Position numbers and translations under genes: made by a program
Assembly: GCA_029224185.1 (NCBI GenBank)
Contig: CM055191.1
Coordinates: 27,961,952-28,025,951, forward strand
Source: Karalla daura
Lineage: Eukaryota > Chordata > Actinopteri > Chaetodontiformes > Leiognathidae
Reading direction: 5' to 3'
Length of the DNA stretch: 64,000 bases
Shown here: piece by piece, positions 1 to 10,197 of the stretch
Numbering within the stretch: position 1 is the stretch's first letter
Layout: each line of letters begins with the position of its first letter
The notes under the pieces: model-generated
Told to the model about the DNA's origin: nothing
Databases searched by the model: none
Seen by the model: the letters and a program-made list of their open reading frames with translations, nothing else

Positions 1-223
1 TTCCCATTCATTCTTATGGGAAAAAGCCAAATTGGCCAAGTGATAAACATTTGGCTCTATGGAGACAACGCTTTCACCTATCTGGAATATGAGCTTACTG
101 TCACGCCGTAGGGGAGAGTCTCCAGATTGCCCTGACACCATTTGGAGTGTCTACTATGAAAACTGTGGCCACACGCGAGGAGTACTGTAACGTTGAACAC
201 CAATGGCAGCGGTGGGAAAATGA
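1..223 (+). repeat. Partial unit at left edge (3' part, A tail)
   Basis: This is the last 223 bp of a unit cut by the window start. It begins inside the CCCAT/ATGGG dyad. It carries an A tail with two unusual marks: loss of GT in the 14-bp palindrome (the sequence reads GGCCACACGCG) and CACCAATGG in place of CACCGATGG. Both marks recur only in the unit tail before 27195. Confidence 0.95.
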
Positions 224-766
224 ATGGGGGCTTATGGAGAGAAGAGGCTGCACTGGGCAGACGGTGAGGCTGGTCGTTTAAATTTCACAAGGCGCACGGG
301 TTTATGGCCTGCCCCGCATGAGAGAGCACCAACGTTACTACAAAACTGGAAAAAAACATTTTTCTGCTGCTTAAGGTGTGGCTGGGAGCAGCGTGAAAAG
401 AGTGAAACGAGAGCTGATTTTTCAGCGATCGCGCATGTCGGCCCGGTGCTAAGAAGAGATTGGACATGCCCAATGCTGAGGGGGCCATTTCCCACTCTGG
501 GAGTCTCCCAAAGCCTGTGCCATCTGCTGGGGTGCATTGAAGCTGGACGCCTGATCACTTTGTATTATCATGTCAGCAGAGGAGACATTGGAGCAGGTAC
601 CTGAGCACATGGTCGCCGAGAACAGGCGCTGCTGAAAAACCATACAACCTATCAGCGTGCAACTTGCTACACAAACACACCACAAGATTCTTCAATTTTT
701 GAAATGAAAATGAAGTTTCAAAGTCAAAGTTTGGCAACGTTGCGAATGTTTGTTTGTGGAGTTCTG

Positions 767-794
767 TTTTTCCCATTCATTCTTATGGGAAAAA
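767..794. repeat. Hairpin-forming dyad, 10-bp arms
   Basis: TTTTTCCCAT (767-776) and ATGGGAAAAA (785-794) are perfect inverted arms around an 8-nt loop, TCATTCTT. The dyad recurs in almost every unit. Rare changes: an arm base at 23890, an arm base near 56265, a loop base at 50107, and a base change plus a lost A at 63990-64000. A role in non-B DNA or protein binding is inferred. Confidence 0.8.
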
Positions 795-825
795 GCCAAA
801 TTGGCCAAGTGATAAACATTTGGCT
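794..825. repeat. Second dyad: AGCCAAA/TTTGGCT with inner palindrome
   Basis: AGCCAAA (794-800) and TTTGGCT (819-825) are perfect 7-bp inverted arms. The loop starts with the self-complementary octamer TTGGCCAA (801-808). It directly abuts the 10-bp hairpin, so about 60 bp of linker is dominated by dyad symmetry. It is present in nearly all units. GATAAAC versus GTTAAAC in the loop is a common variant. Confidence 0.75.
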
Positions 826-881
826 CTATGGAGACAACGCTTTCACCAATCTGGAATATGAGCTCACTGTCACACCGTAGG

Positions 882-892
882 GGAGAGTCTCC
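882..892. repeat. Quasi-palindrome GGAGA-G-TCTCC
   Basis: This is 5-bp inverted arms around one base. It sits where A-like and B-like sequence switch in the Ap hybrid tails. It is conserved in nearly all units and broken near 63319-63320. Confidence 0.7.
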
Positions 893-930
893 AGAACGCC
901 CTGACGCGAATTGGTGTGTTTACTATGAAA

Positions 931-944
931 ACTGTGGCCACAGT
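931..944. repeat. 14-bp perfect palindrome in tail
   Basis: ACTGTGGCCACAGT reads the same on both strands. By my typing it is intact in about 69 of 83 tails. It is lost in the six GTGCCC tails, in five C tails, in the two tails with the GT deletion (before 224 and 27195), and by one base before 63428. Confidence 0.85.
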
Positions 945-1119
945 CGCGAGGAGAAGTGTAAGGTTTAACATTGATGGCAGCGGTGGGAAAATGAATGGGG
1001 GCTTATGGAGAGAAGAGGCTGCACTGGGCAGACGGTGAGGCTGGTCGTTTAAATTTCACAAGGCGCACGGGTTTATGGCCTGCCCCGCATGAGAGAGCAC
1101 CAACGTTACTACAAAACTG

Positions 1120-1135
1120 GAAAAAAACATTTTTC
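1120..1135. repeat. A/T hairpin GAAAAA-AACA-TTTTTC
   Basis: Inverted 6-bp arms surround AACA inside the core, on a run of seven A. The run has eight A in one unit only (40426-40433). The element is otherwise invariant. Confidence 0.65.
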
Positions 1136-1183
1136 TGCTGCTTAAGGTGTGGCTGGGAGCAGCGTGAAAAGAGTGAAACGAGA

Positions 1184-1197
1184 GCTGATTTTTCAGC
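1184..1197. repeat. Hairpin GCTGA-TTTT-TCAGC in core
   Basis: Perfect 5-bp arms surround a TTTT loop. It directly precedes the CpG that varies as GCGATCCC/GTGATCCC. No run of U follows the stem on either strand that would make it a convincing terminator, so I list it only as a dyad. Confidence 0.6.
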
Positions 1198-1268
1198 GAT
1201 CCCGCATGTCGGCCCGGTGCTAAGAAGAGATTGGACATGCCCAATGCTGAGGGGGCCATTTCCCACTC

Positions 1269-1281
1269 TGGGAGTCTCCCA
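1269..1281. repeat. Quasi-palindrome TGGGAG-T-CTCCCA in core
   Basis: 6-bp inverted arms around one base. The units at 20264, 22574, 25655 and 54176 have TTGGAGTCTCCCA, and the last unit has TGGGAGTCACCCA (change at 63710). Confidence 0.65.
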
Positions 1282-1364
1282 AAGCCTGTGCCATCTGCTG
1301 GGGTGCATTGAAGCTGGACGCCTGATCACTTTGTATTATCATGTCAGCAGAGGAGACATTGGAG

Positions 1365-1374
1365 CAGGTACCTG
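1365..1374. repeat. 10-bp palindrome CAGGTACCTG at core end
   Basis: A perfect palindrome containing one KpnI site (GGTACC) per unit. A restriction digest should therefore release ~771 bp fragments from most of the array. It is broken (CAGGGACCTG) in the units starting at 20264, 22574 and 25655. Confidence 0.75.
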
Positions 1375-1635
1375 AGCACATGGTTGCCGAGAACAGGCGC
1401 TGCTGAAAAACCATACAACCTATCAGCGTGCAACTCGCTACACAAACACACCACAAGATTCTTCAATTTTTGAAATGAAAATGAAGTTTCAAAGTCAAAG
1501 TATGGCAACGTTGCGAATGTTTGTTTGTGGAGTTCTGTTTTTCCCATTCATTCTTATGGGAAAAAGCCAAATTGGCCAAGTGATAAACATTTGGCTCTAT
1601 GGAGACAACGCTTTCACCTATCTGGAATATGAGCT

Positions 1636-1765
1636 TACTGTCACGCCGTAGGGGAGAGTCTCCAGATTGCCCTGACACCATTTGGAGTGTCTACTATGAA
1701 AACTGTGGCCACAGTCGCGAGGAGTACTGTACCGTTGAACACCGATGGCAGCGGTGGGAAAACGA
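1636..1765. repeat. A-type tail haplotype (representative)
   Basis: The A tail has GAGCTTACTGTCACGCC, then AGATTGCCCTGACACC, then TTTGGAGTGTCTAC, and ends AGGAGTACTGTACCGTTGAAC before CGATGG. It differs from the B tail at roughly 15 positions in ~120 bp. It precedes 28 anchors. Sub-variants read TAACGTTG, TACCGTAG (anchors 44155, 48780, 51093) and CACGGCG (41842, 43384, 48009, 50322). A and B tails alternate through much of 1-19.7 kb and 28.7-41 kb, which sets a dimeric sub-periodicity within larger blocks. Confidence 0.9.
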
Positions 1766-3159
1766 ATGGGGGCTTATGGAGAGAAGAGGCTGCACTGGGC
1801 AGACGGTGAGGCTGGTCGTTTAAATTTCACAAGGCGCACGGGTTTATGGCCTGCCCCGCATGAGAGAGCACCAACGTTACTACAAAACTGGAAAAAAACA
1901 TTTTTCTGCTGCTTAAGGTGTGGCTGGGAGCAGCGTGAAAAGAGTGAAACGAGAGCTGATTTTTCAGTGATCCCGCATGTCGGCCCGGTGCTAAGAAGAG
2001 ATTGGACATGCCCAATGCTGAGGGGGCCATTTCCCACTCTGGGAGTCTCCCAAAGCCTGTGCCATCTGCTGGGGTGCATTGAAGCTGGACGCCTGATCAC
2101 TTTGTATTATCATGTCAGCAGAGGAGACATTGGAGCAGGTACCTGAGCACATGGTCGCCGAGAACAGGCGCTGCTGAAAAACCATACAACCTATCAGCGT
2201 GCAACTTGCTACACAAACACACCACAAGATTCTTCAATTTTTGAAATGAAAATGAAGTTTCAAAGTCAAAGTATGGCAACGTTGTGAATGTTTGTTTGTG
2301 GAGTTCTGTTTTTCCCATTCATTCTTATGGGAAAAAGCCAAATTGGCCAAGTGATAAACATTTGGCTCTATGGAGACAACGCTTTCACCAATCTGGAATA
2401 TGAGCTCACTGTCACACCGTAGGGGAGAGTCTCCAGAACGCCCTGACGCGAATTGGTGTGTTTACTATGAAAACTGTGCCCACAGTCGCGAGGAGAAGTG
2501 TAAGGTTTAACATTGATGGCAGCGGTGGGAAAATGAATGGGGGCTTATGGAGAGAAGAGGCTGCACTGGGCAGACGGTGAGGCTGGTCGTTTAAATTTCA
2601 CAAGGCGCACGGGTTTATGGCCTGCCCCGCATGAGAGAGCACCAACGTTACTACAAAACTGGAAAAAAACATTTTTCTGCTGCTTAAGGTGTGGCTGGGA
2701 GCAGCGTGAAAAGAGTGAAACGAGAGCTGATTTTTCAGCGATCCCGCATGTCGGCCCGGTGCTAAGAAGAGATTGGACATGCCCAATGCTGAGGGGGCCA
2801 TTTCCCACTCTGGGAGTCTCCCAAAGCCTGTGCCATCTGCTGGGGTGCATTGAAGCTGGACGCCTGATCACTTTGTATTATCATGTCAGCAGAGGAGACA
2901 TTGGAGCAGGTACCTGAACACATGGTCGCCGAGAACAGGCGCTGCTGAAAAACCATACAACCTATCAGCGTGCAACTTGCTACACAAACACACCACAAGA
3001 TTCTTCAATTTTTGAAATGAAAATGAAGTTTCAAAGTCAAAGTATGGCAACGTTGCGAATGTTTGTTTGTGGAGTTCTGTTTTTCCCATTCATTCTTATG
3101 GGAAAAAGCCAAATTGGCCAAGTGATAAACATTTGGCTCTATGGAGACAACGCTTTCAC

Positions 3160-3307
3160 CAATCTGGAATATGAGCTCACTGTCACACCGCAGGGGAGAG
3201 TCTCCAGATTGCCCTGACACCATTTGGAGTGTCTACTATGAAAACTGTGGCCACAGTCACGAGGAGTACTGTAACGTTGAACACCGATGGCAGCGGTGGG
3301 AAAATGA
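3160..3307. repeat. Ap hybrid tail: B upstream part joined to A downstream part
   Basis: This tail begins like B (CACCAATCTGG, GAGCTCACTGTCACACC, then CGCAG) but continues like A (AGATTGCCCTGACACC). It usually has CAGTCACGAGG in place of CAGTCGCGAGG. The switch falls in the GGGGAGAGTCTCCAG stretch that A and B share. Twelve anchors follow Ap tails: 3308, 7162, 10246, 13329, 17183, 31820, 35674, 38758, 40300, 60344, 61115 and 61886. A gene-conversion or crossover origin is inferred. Confidence 0.8.
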
Positions 3308-4586
3308 ATGGGGGCTTATGGAGAGAAGAGGCTGCACTGGGCAGACGGTGAGGCTGGTCGTTTAAATTTCACAAGGCGCACGGGTTTATGGCCTGCCCCG
3401 CATGAGAGAGCACCAACGTTACTACAAAACTGGAAAAAAACATTTTTCTGCTGCTTAAGGTGTGGCTGGGAGCAGCGTGAAAAGAGTGAAACGAGAGCTG
3501 ATTTTTCAGCGATCCCGCATGTCGGCCCGGTGCTAAGAAGAGATTGGACATGCCCAATGCTGAGGGGGCCATTTCCCACTCTGGGAGTCTCCCAAAGCCT
3601 GTGCCATCTGCTGGGGTGCATTGAAGCTGGACGCCTGATCACTTTGTATTATCATGTCAGCAGAGGAGACATTGGGGCAGGTACCTGAGCACATGGTTGC
3701 CGAGAACAGGCGCTGCTGAAAAACCATACAACCTATCAGCGTGCAACTCGCTACACAAACACACCACAAGATTCTTCAATTTTTGAAATGAAAATGAAGT
3801 TTCAAAGTCAAAGTATGGCAACGTTGCGAATGTTTGTTTGTGGAGTTCTGTTTTTCCCATTCATTCTTATGGGAAAAAGCCAAATTGGCCAAGTGATAAA
3901 CATTTGGCTCTATGGAGACAACGCTTTCACCTATCTGGAATATGAGCTTACTGTCACGCCGTAGGGGAGAGTCTCCAGATTGCCCTGACACCATTTGGAG
4001 TGTCTACTATGAAAACTGTGGCCACAGTCGCGAGGAGTACTGTACCGTTGAACACCGATGGCAGCGGTGGGAAAACGAATGGGGGCTTATGGAGAGAAGA
4101 GGCTGCACTGGGCAGACGGTGAGGCTGGTCGTTTAAATTTCACAAGGCGCACGGGTTTATGGCCTGCCCCGCATGAGAGAGCACCAACGTTACTACAAAA
4201 CTGGAAAAAAACATTTTTCTGCTGCTTAAGGTGTGGCTGGGAGCAGCGTGAAAAGAGTGAAACGAGAGCTGATTTTTCAGTGATCCCGCATGTCGGCCCG
4301 GTGCTAAGAAGAGATTGGACATGCCCAATGCTGAGGGGGCCATTTCCCACTCTGGGAGTCTCCCAAAGCCTGTGCCATCTGCTGGGGTGCATTGAAGCTG
4401 GACGCCTGATCACTTTGTATTATCATGTCAGCAGAGGAGACATTGGAGCAGGTACCTGAGCACATGGTCGCCGAGAACAGGCGCTGCTGAAAAACCATAC
4501 AACCTATCAGCGTGCAACTTGCTACACAAACACACCACAAGATTCTTCAATTTTTGAAATGAAAATGAAGTTTCAAAGTCAAAGTA

Positions 4587-7500
4587 TGGCAACGTTGCGA
4601 ATGTTTGTTTGTGGAGTTCTGTTTTTCCCATTCATTCTTATGGGAAAAAGCCAAATTGGCCAAGTGATAAACATTTGGCTCTATGGAGACAACGCTTTCA
4701 CCAATCTGGAATATGAGCTCACTGTCACACCGCAGGGGAGAGTCTCCAGAACGCCGTGACGCGAATTGGTGTGTTTACTATGAAAACTGTGGCCACAGTC
4801 GCGAGGAGAAGTGTAAGGTTTAACATTGATGGCAGCGGTGGGAAAATGAATGGGGGCTTATGGAGAGAAGAGGCTGCACTGGGCAGACGGTGAGGCTGGT
4901 CGTTTAAATTTCACAAGGCGCACGGGTTTATGGCCTGCCCCGCATGAGAGAGCACCAACGTTACTACAAAACTGGAAAAAAACATTTTTCTGCTGCTTAA
5001 GGTGTGGCTGGGAGCAGCGTGAAAAGAGTGAAACGAGAGCTGATTTTTCAGCGATCCCGCATGTCGGCCCGGTGCTAAGAAGAGATTGGACATGCCCAAT
5101 GCTGAGGGGGCCATTTCCCACTCTGGGAGTCTCCCAAAGCCTGTGCCATCTGCTGGGGTGCATTGAAGCTGGACGCCTGATCACTTTGTATTATCATGTC
5201 AGCAGAGGAGACATTGGAGCAGGTACCTGAACACATGGTCGCCGAGAACAGGCGCTGCTGAAAAACCATACAACCTATCAGCGTGCAACTCGCTACACAA
5301 ACACACCACAAGATTCTTCAATTTTTGAAATGAAAATGAAGTTTCAAAGTCAAAGTATGGCAACGTTGCGAATGTTTGTTTGTGGAGTTCTGTTTTTCCC
5401 ATTCATTCTTATGGGAAAAAGCCAAATTGGCCAAGTGTTAAACATTTGGCTCTATGGAGACAACGCTTTCACCTATCTGGAATATGAGCTTACTGTCACG
5501 CCGTAGGGGAGAGTCTCCAGATTGCCCTGACACGATTTGGAGTGTCTACTATGAAAACTGTGGCCACAGTCGCGAGGAGTACTGTACCGTTGAACACCGA
5601 TGGCAGCGGTGGGAAAACGAATGGGGGCTTATGGAGAGAAGAGGCTGCACTGGCAGACGGTGAGGCTGGTCGTTTAAATTTCACAAGGCGCACGGGTTTA
5701 TGGCCTGCCCCGCATGAGAGAGCACCAACGTTACTACAAAACTGGAAAAAAACATTTTTCTGCTGCTTAAGGTGTGGCTGGGAGCAGCGTGAAAAGAGCG
5801 AAACGAGAGCTGATTTTTCAGCGATCCCGCATGTCGGCCCAGTGCTAAGAAGAGATTGGACATGCCCAATGCTGAGGGGGCCATTTCCCACTCTGGGAGT
5901 CTCCCAAAGCCTGTGCCATCTGCTGGGGTGCATTGAAGCTGGACGCCTGATCACTTTGTATTATCATGTCAGCAGAGGAGACATTGGAGCAGGTACCTGA
6001 GCACATGGTCGCCGAGAACAGGCGCTGCTGAAAAACCATACAACCTATCAGCGTGCAACTTGCTACACAAACACACCACAAGATTCTTCAATTTTTGAAA
6101 TGAAAATGAAGTTTCAAAGTCAAAGTTTGGCAACGTTGTGAATGTTTGTTTGTGGAGTTCTGTTTTTCCCATTCATTCTTATGGGAAAAAGCCAAATTGG
6201 CCAAGTGATAAACATTTGGCTCTATGGAGACAACGCTTTCACCAATCTGGAATATGAGCTCACTGTCACACCGTAGGGGAGAGTCTCCAGAACGCCCTGA
6301 CGCGAATTGGTGTGTTTACTATGAAAACTGTGGCCACAGTCGCGAGGAGAAGTGTAAGGTTTAACATTGATGGCAGCGGTGGGAAAATGAATGGGGGCTT
6401 ATGGAGAGAAGAGGCTGCACTGGGCAGACGGTGAGGCTGGTCGTTTAAATTTCACAAGGCGCACGGGTTTATGGCCTGCCCCGCATGAGAGAGCACCAAC
6501 GTTACTACAAAACTGGAAAAAAACATTTTTCTGCTGCTTAAGGTGTGGCTGGGAGCAGCGTGAAAAGAGTGAAACGAGAGCTGATTTTTCAGCGATCCCG
6601 CATGTCGGCCCGGTGCTAAGAAGAGATTGGACATGCCCAATGCTGAGGGGGCCATTTCCCACTCTGGGAGTCTCCCAAAGCCTGTGCCATCTGCTGGGGT
6701 GCATTGAAGCTGGACGCCTGATCACTTTGTATTATCATGTCAGCAGAGGAGACATTGGAGCAGGTACCTGAGCACATGGTCGCCGAGAACAGGCGCTGCT
6801 GAAAAACCATACAACCTATCAGCGTGCAACTTGCTACACAAACACACCACAAGATTCTTCAATTTTTGAAATAAAAATGAAGTTTCAAAGTCAAAGTATG
6901 GCAACGTTGCGAATGTTTGTTTGTGGAGTTCTGTTTTTCCCATTCATTCTTATGGGAAAAAGCCAAATTGGCCAAGTGATAAACATTTGGCTCTATGGAG
7001 ACAACGCTTTCACCAATCTGGAATATGAGCTCACTGTCACACCGCAGGGGAGAGTCTCCAGATTGCCCTGACACCATTTGGAGTGTCTACTATGAAAACT
7101 GTGGCCACAGTCACGAGGAGTACTGTAACGTTGAACACCGATGGCAGCGGTGGGAAAATGAATGGGGGCTTATGGAGAGAAGAGGCTGCACTGGGCAGAC
7201 GGTGAGGCTGGTCGTTTAAATTTCACAAGGCGCACGGGTTTATGGCCTGCCCCGCATGAGAGAGCACCAACGTTACTACAAAACTGGAAAAAAACATTTT
7301 TCTGCTGCTTAAGGTGTGGCTGGGAGCAGCGTGAAAAGAGTGAAACGAGAGCTGATTTTTCAGCGATCCCGCATGTCGGCCCGGTGCTAAGAAGAGATTG
7401 GACATGCCCAATGCTGAGGGGGCCATTTCCCACTCTGGGAGTCTCCCAAAGCCTGTGCCATCTGCTGGGGTGCATTGAAGCTGGACGCCTGATCACTTTG

Positions 7501-8300
7501 TATTATCATGTCAGCAGAGGAGACATTGGAGCAGGTACCTGAGCACATGGTCGCCGAGAACAGGCGCTGCTGAAAAACCATACAACCTATCAGCGTGCAA
7601 CTTGCTACACAAACACACCACAAGATTCTTCAATTTTTGAAATGAAAATGAAGTTTCAAAGTCAAAGTTTGGCAACGTTGCGAATGTTTGTTTGTGGAGT
7701 TCTGTTTTTCCCATTCATTCTTATGGGAAAAAGCCAAATTGGCCAAGTGATAAACATTTGGCTCTATGGAGACAACGCTTTCACCAATCTGGAATATGAG
7801 CTCACTGTCACACCGCAGGGGAGAGTCTCCAGAACGCCCTGACGCGAATTGGTGTGTTTACTATGAAAACTGTGGCCACAGTCGCGAGGAGAAGTGTAAG
7901 GTTTAACATTGATGGCAGCGGTGGGAAAATGAATGGGGGCTTATGGAGAGAAGAGGCTGCACTGGGCAGACGGTGAGGCTGGTCGTTTAAATTTCACAAG
8001 GCGCACGGGTTTATGGCCTGCCCCGCATGAGAGAGCACCAACGTTACTACAAAACTGGAAAAAAACATTTTTCTGCTGCTTAAGGTGTGGCTGGGAGCAG
8101 CGTGAAAAGAGTGAAACGAGAGCTGATTTTTCAGCGATCCCGCATGTCGGCCCGGTGCTAAGAAGAGATTGGACATGCCCAATGCTGAGGGGGCCATTTC
8201 CCACTCTGGGAGTCTCCCAAAGCCTGTGCCATCTGCTGGGGTGCATTGAAGCTGGACGCCTGATCACTTTGTATTATCATGTCAGCAGAGGAGACATTGG
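4587..8300 (+). repeat. Five-unit higher-order block, offset 6167
   Basis: Matches 10754-14467 with two differences seen (6873 A/13040 G; 7130 G/13297 A). It carries the G-deletion unit (5621 and 11788). It overlaps the next block, so the left third of the window is a mosaic of direct duplications with different offsets. Confidence 0.85.
5621..6390 (+). repeat. 770-bp unit with one-G deletion near anchor
   Basis: ACTGGCAG replaces ACTGGGCAG. This unit also has AGCGAAACG and GGCCCAGTG. Units with the same set of marks start at 11788, 15642, 30279 and 34133, so the deletion was inherited and is not a read error. The spacings are 8, 5, 19 and 5 units. The lost G joins upstream sequence to the main forward frame, giving 152 codons in these units only. 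That shows the frame is not under constraint. Confidence 0.9.
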
Positions 8301-9695
8301 GGCAGGTACCTGAGCACATGGTTGCCGAGAACAGGCGCTGCTGAAAAACCATACAACCTATCAGCGTGCAACTCGCTACACAAACACACCACAAGATTCT
8401 TCAATTTTTGAAATGAAAATGAAGTTTCAAAGTCAAAGTATGGCAACGTTGCGAATGTTTGTTTGTGGAGTTCTGTTTTTCCCATTCATTCTTATGGGAA
8501 AAAGCCAAATTGGCCAAGTGATAAACATTTGGCTCTATGGAGACAACGCTTTCACCTATCTGGAATATGAGCTTACTGTCACGCCGTAGGGGAGAGTCTC
8601 CAGATTGCCCTGACACCATTTGGAGTGTCTACTATGAAAACTGTGGCCACAGTCGCGAGGAGTACTGTACCGTTGAACACCGATGGCAGCGGTGGGAAAA
8701 CGAATGGGGGCTTATGGAGAGAAGAGGCTGCACTGGGCAGACGGTGAGGCTGGTCGTTTAAATTTCACAAGGCGCACGGGTTTATGGCCTGCCCCGCATG
8801 AGAGAGCACCAACGTTACTACAAAACTGGAAAAAAACATTTTTCTGCTGCTTAAGGTGTGGCTGGGAGCAGCGTGAAAAGAGTGAAACGAGAGCTGATTT
8901 TTCAGTGATCCCGCATGTCGGCCCGGTGCTAAGAAGAGATTGGACATGCCCAATGCTGAGGGGGCCATTTCCCACTCTGGGAGTCTCCCAAAGCCTGTGC
9001 CATCTGCTGGGGTGCATTGAAGCTGGACGCCTGATCACTTTGTATTATCATGTCAGCAGAGGAGACATTGGAGCAGGTACCTGAGCACATGGTCGCCGAG
9101 AACAGGCGCTGCTGAAAAACCATACAACCTATCAGCGTGCAACTTGCTACACAAACACACCACAAGATTCTTCAATTTTTGAAATGAAAATGAAGTTTCA
9201 AAGTCAAAGTATGGCAACGTTGTGAATGTTTGTTTGTGGAGTTCTGTTTTTCCCATTCATTCTTATGGGAAAAAGCCAAATTGGCCAAGTGATAAACATT
9301 TGGCTCTATGGAGACAACGCTTTCACCAATCTGGAATATGAGCTCACTGTCACACCGTAGGGGAGAGTCTCCAGAACGCCCTGACGCGAATTGGTGTGTT
9401 TACTATGAAAACTGTGCCCACAGTCGCGAGGAGAAGTGTAAGGTTTAACATTGATGGCAGCGGTGGGAAAATGAATGGGGGCTTATGGAGAGAAGAGGCT
9501 GCACTGGGCAGACGGTGAGGCTGGTCGTTTAAATTTCACAAGGCGCACGGGTTTATGGCCTGCCCCGCATGAGAGAGCACCAACGTTACTACAAAACTGG
9601 AAAAAAACATTTTTCTGCTGCTTAAGGTGTGGCTGGGAGCAGCGTGAAAAGAGTGAAACGAGAGCTGATTTTTCAGCGATCCCGCATGTCGGCCC
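7817..9695 (+). repeat. Block of ~2.4 units, offset 10021
   Basis: Matches 17838-19716 with no difference seen. It is bounded by 7816 C/17837 T and 9696 G/19717 A. It includes the unit with GTGATCCC (8704/18725). Related copies of that unit start at 1766, 4079 and 37216. Confidence 0.8.
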
Positions 9696-10197
9696 GGTGC
9701 TAAGAAGAGATTGGACATGCCCAATGCTGAGGGGGCCATTTCCCACTCTGGGAGTCTCCCAAAGCCTGTGCCATCTGCTGGGGTGCATTGAAGCTGGACG
9801 CCTGATCACTTTGTATTATCATGTCAGCAGAGGAGACATTGGAGCAGGTACCTGAACACATGGTCGCCGAGAACAGGCGCTGCTGAAAAACCATACAACC
9901 TATCAGCGTGCAACTTGCTACACAAACACACCACAAGATTCTTCAATTTTTGAAATGAAAATGAAGTTTCAAAGTCAAAGTATGGCAACGTTGCGAATGT
10001 TTGTTTGTGGAGTTCTGTTTTTCCCATTCATTCTTATGGGAAAAAGCCAAATTGGCCAAGTGATAAACATTTGGCTCTATGGAGACAACGCTTTCACCAA
10101 TCTGGAATATGAGCTCACTGTCACACCGCAGGGGAGAGTCTCCAGATTGCCCTGACACCATTTGGAGTGTCTACTATGAAAACTGTGGCCACAGTCA

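Larger units (their letters stand above)
1..823 (+). repeat. Match to the island exit, offset 26971
   Basis: Matches 26972-27794 with one difference seen (431 G, 27402 C), including the rare GT loss and CACCAATGG. It ends at 824 C/27795 T. Together with the 18491-offset duplication, it suggests that 26972-38207 copies a longer 1-19716 block from which 8480 bp (11 units) is missing or to which they were added. Confidence 0.85.
866..994. repeat. B-type tail haplotype (representative)
   Basis: The B tail has CACACCGTAG, then AGAACGCCCTGACGCG, then TTGGTGTGTTTAC, and ends AGGAGAAGTGTAAGGTTTAAC before GATGG. It precedes 32 of the 83 anchors by my typing. Six B tails (anchors 2537, 9475, 16412, 19496, 34903, 37987) carry CTGTGCCCACAG, which spoils the central palindrome. 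Four related Bs tails (20264, 22574, 47238, 54176) read ACGCAATTTGGTGTGTG. Confidence 0.9.
995..1375. other. Near-invariant core of the unit (representative)
   Basis: Across 83 copies this ~380 bp changes at only a few common sites: C/T in GAGYGAAACG, C/T in CAGYGATCCC, G/A in GGCCCRGTG, A/G in CATTGGRGCAG, and loss of one G in the GGG of ACTGGGCAG. A few single-copy changes also occur (431 G, 28010 T, 63710 A). The linker and tail of the same units differ at dozens of sites. Open frames cover the core on both strands (for example 126 codons forward and 108 codons reverse), but none resembles a known protein and their ends shift with one-base indels. I searched for snRNA, 5S rRNA and tRNA signatures and recognise none. 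The low variation may reflect recent spread, gene conversion or sequence-specific protein binding. Confidence 0.8.
995..1765 (+). repeat. Reference 771-bp satellite unit
   Basis: A full-length unit used here to describe the anatomy. The core is 995 to ~1375, and the linker and tail are ~1376-1765. This unit ends in an A tail, while the preceding unit ends in a B tail at ~866-994. Most units in the window have exactly this length. Exceptions are 768 bp (3-bp loss), 769 bp (loss of GT at ~27145), 770 bp (one G lost) and 772 bp (one A gained). I see no internal sub-repeat, so 771 bp appears to be the basic period. Confidence 0.95.
1364..3675 (+). repeat. Three-unit higher-order block, offset 6938
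   Basis: Matches 8302-10613 with no difference seen. It is bounded by A/G switches at CATTGGRGCAG (1363/8301 and 3676/10614). The tail order is A, B with GTGCCC, Ap. Confidence 0.85.

Noticed and set aside
232..558. 108-, 67- and 78-codon reverse-strand frames in every unit
   Set aside because: These overlap one another and the forward frame in the same conserved core. Variants alter residues freely, and no domain is recognisable.
224..604. 126-codon forward open frame, recurring about once per unit
   Set aside because: It recurs only because the core DNA recurs. It matches no protein I recognise, overlaps a 108-codon reverse frame, and its start changes with one-base indels (133 or 152 codons in some units). 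No ribosome-binding, splice or poly(A) context supports it.
905..925. CENP-B box-like site on the reverse strand of B tails (TTCGCGTCAGG)
   Set aside because: It has the TTCG and the central A, but lacks the CGGG; about 6 of 9 essential bases match. No better match was found at other TTCG or CGGG positions.
1184..1197. Possible transcription terminator hairpin
   Set aside because: The stem is 5 bp with the T run inside the loop and not after the stem, and there is no upstream gene.
995..1765. Embedded snRNA, 5S rRNA or tRNA gene (tandem RNA gene repeat)
   Set aside because: I compared the unit with the remembered features of U1, U2, U4, U5, U6, 5S and tRNA promoters on both strands. A reverse-strand TGGCACAGG resembles an A box, but no proper B box follows at normal distance. 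Only short chance similarities were found.
5542..6000. 152-codon frame on + and 152-codon frame on - in the G-loss units
   Set aside because: It is created by the loss of a single G that joins frames by chance. The five occurrences are copies of one ancestral deletion.
6870..6875. AATAAA poly(A)-like hexamer in some units
   Set aside because: It arises by one substitution in GAAATGAAAATG in scattered units. With no transcript unit to terminate, it is most likely chance.
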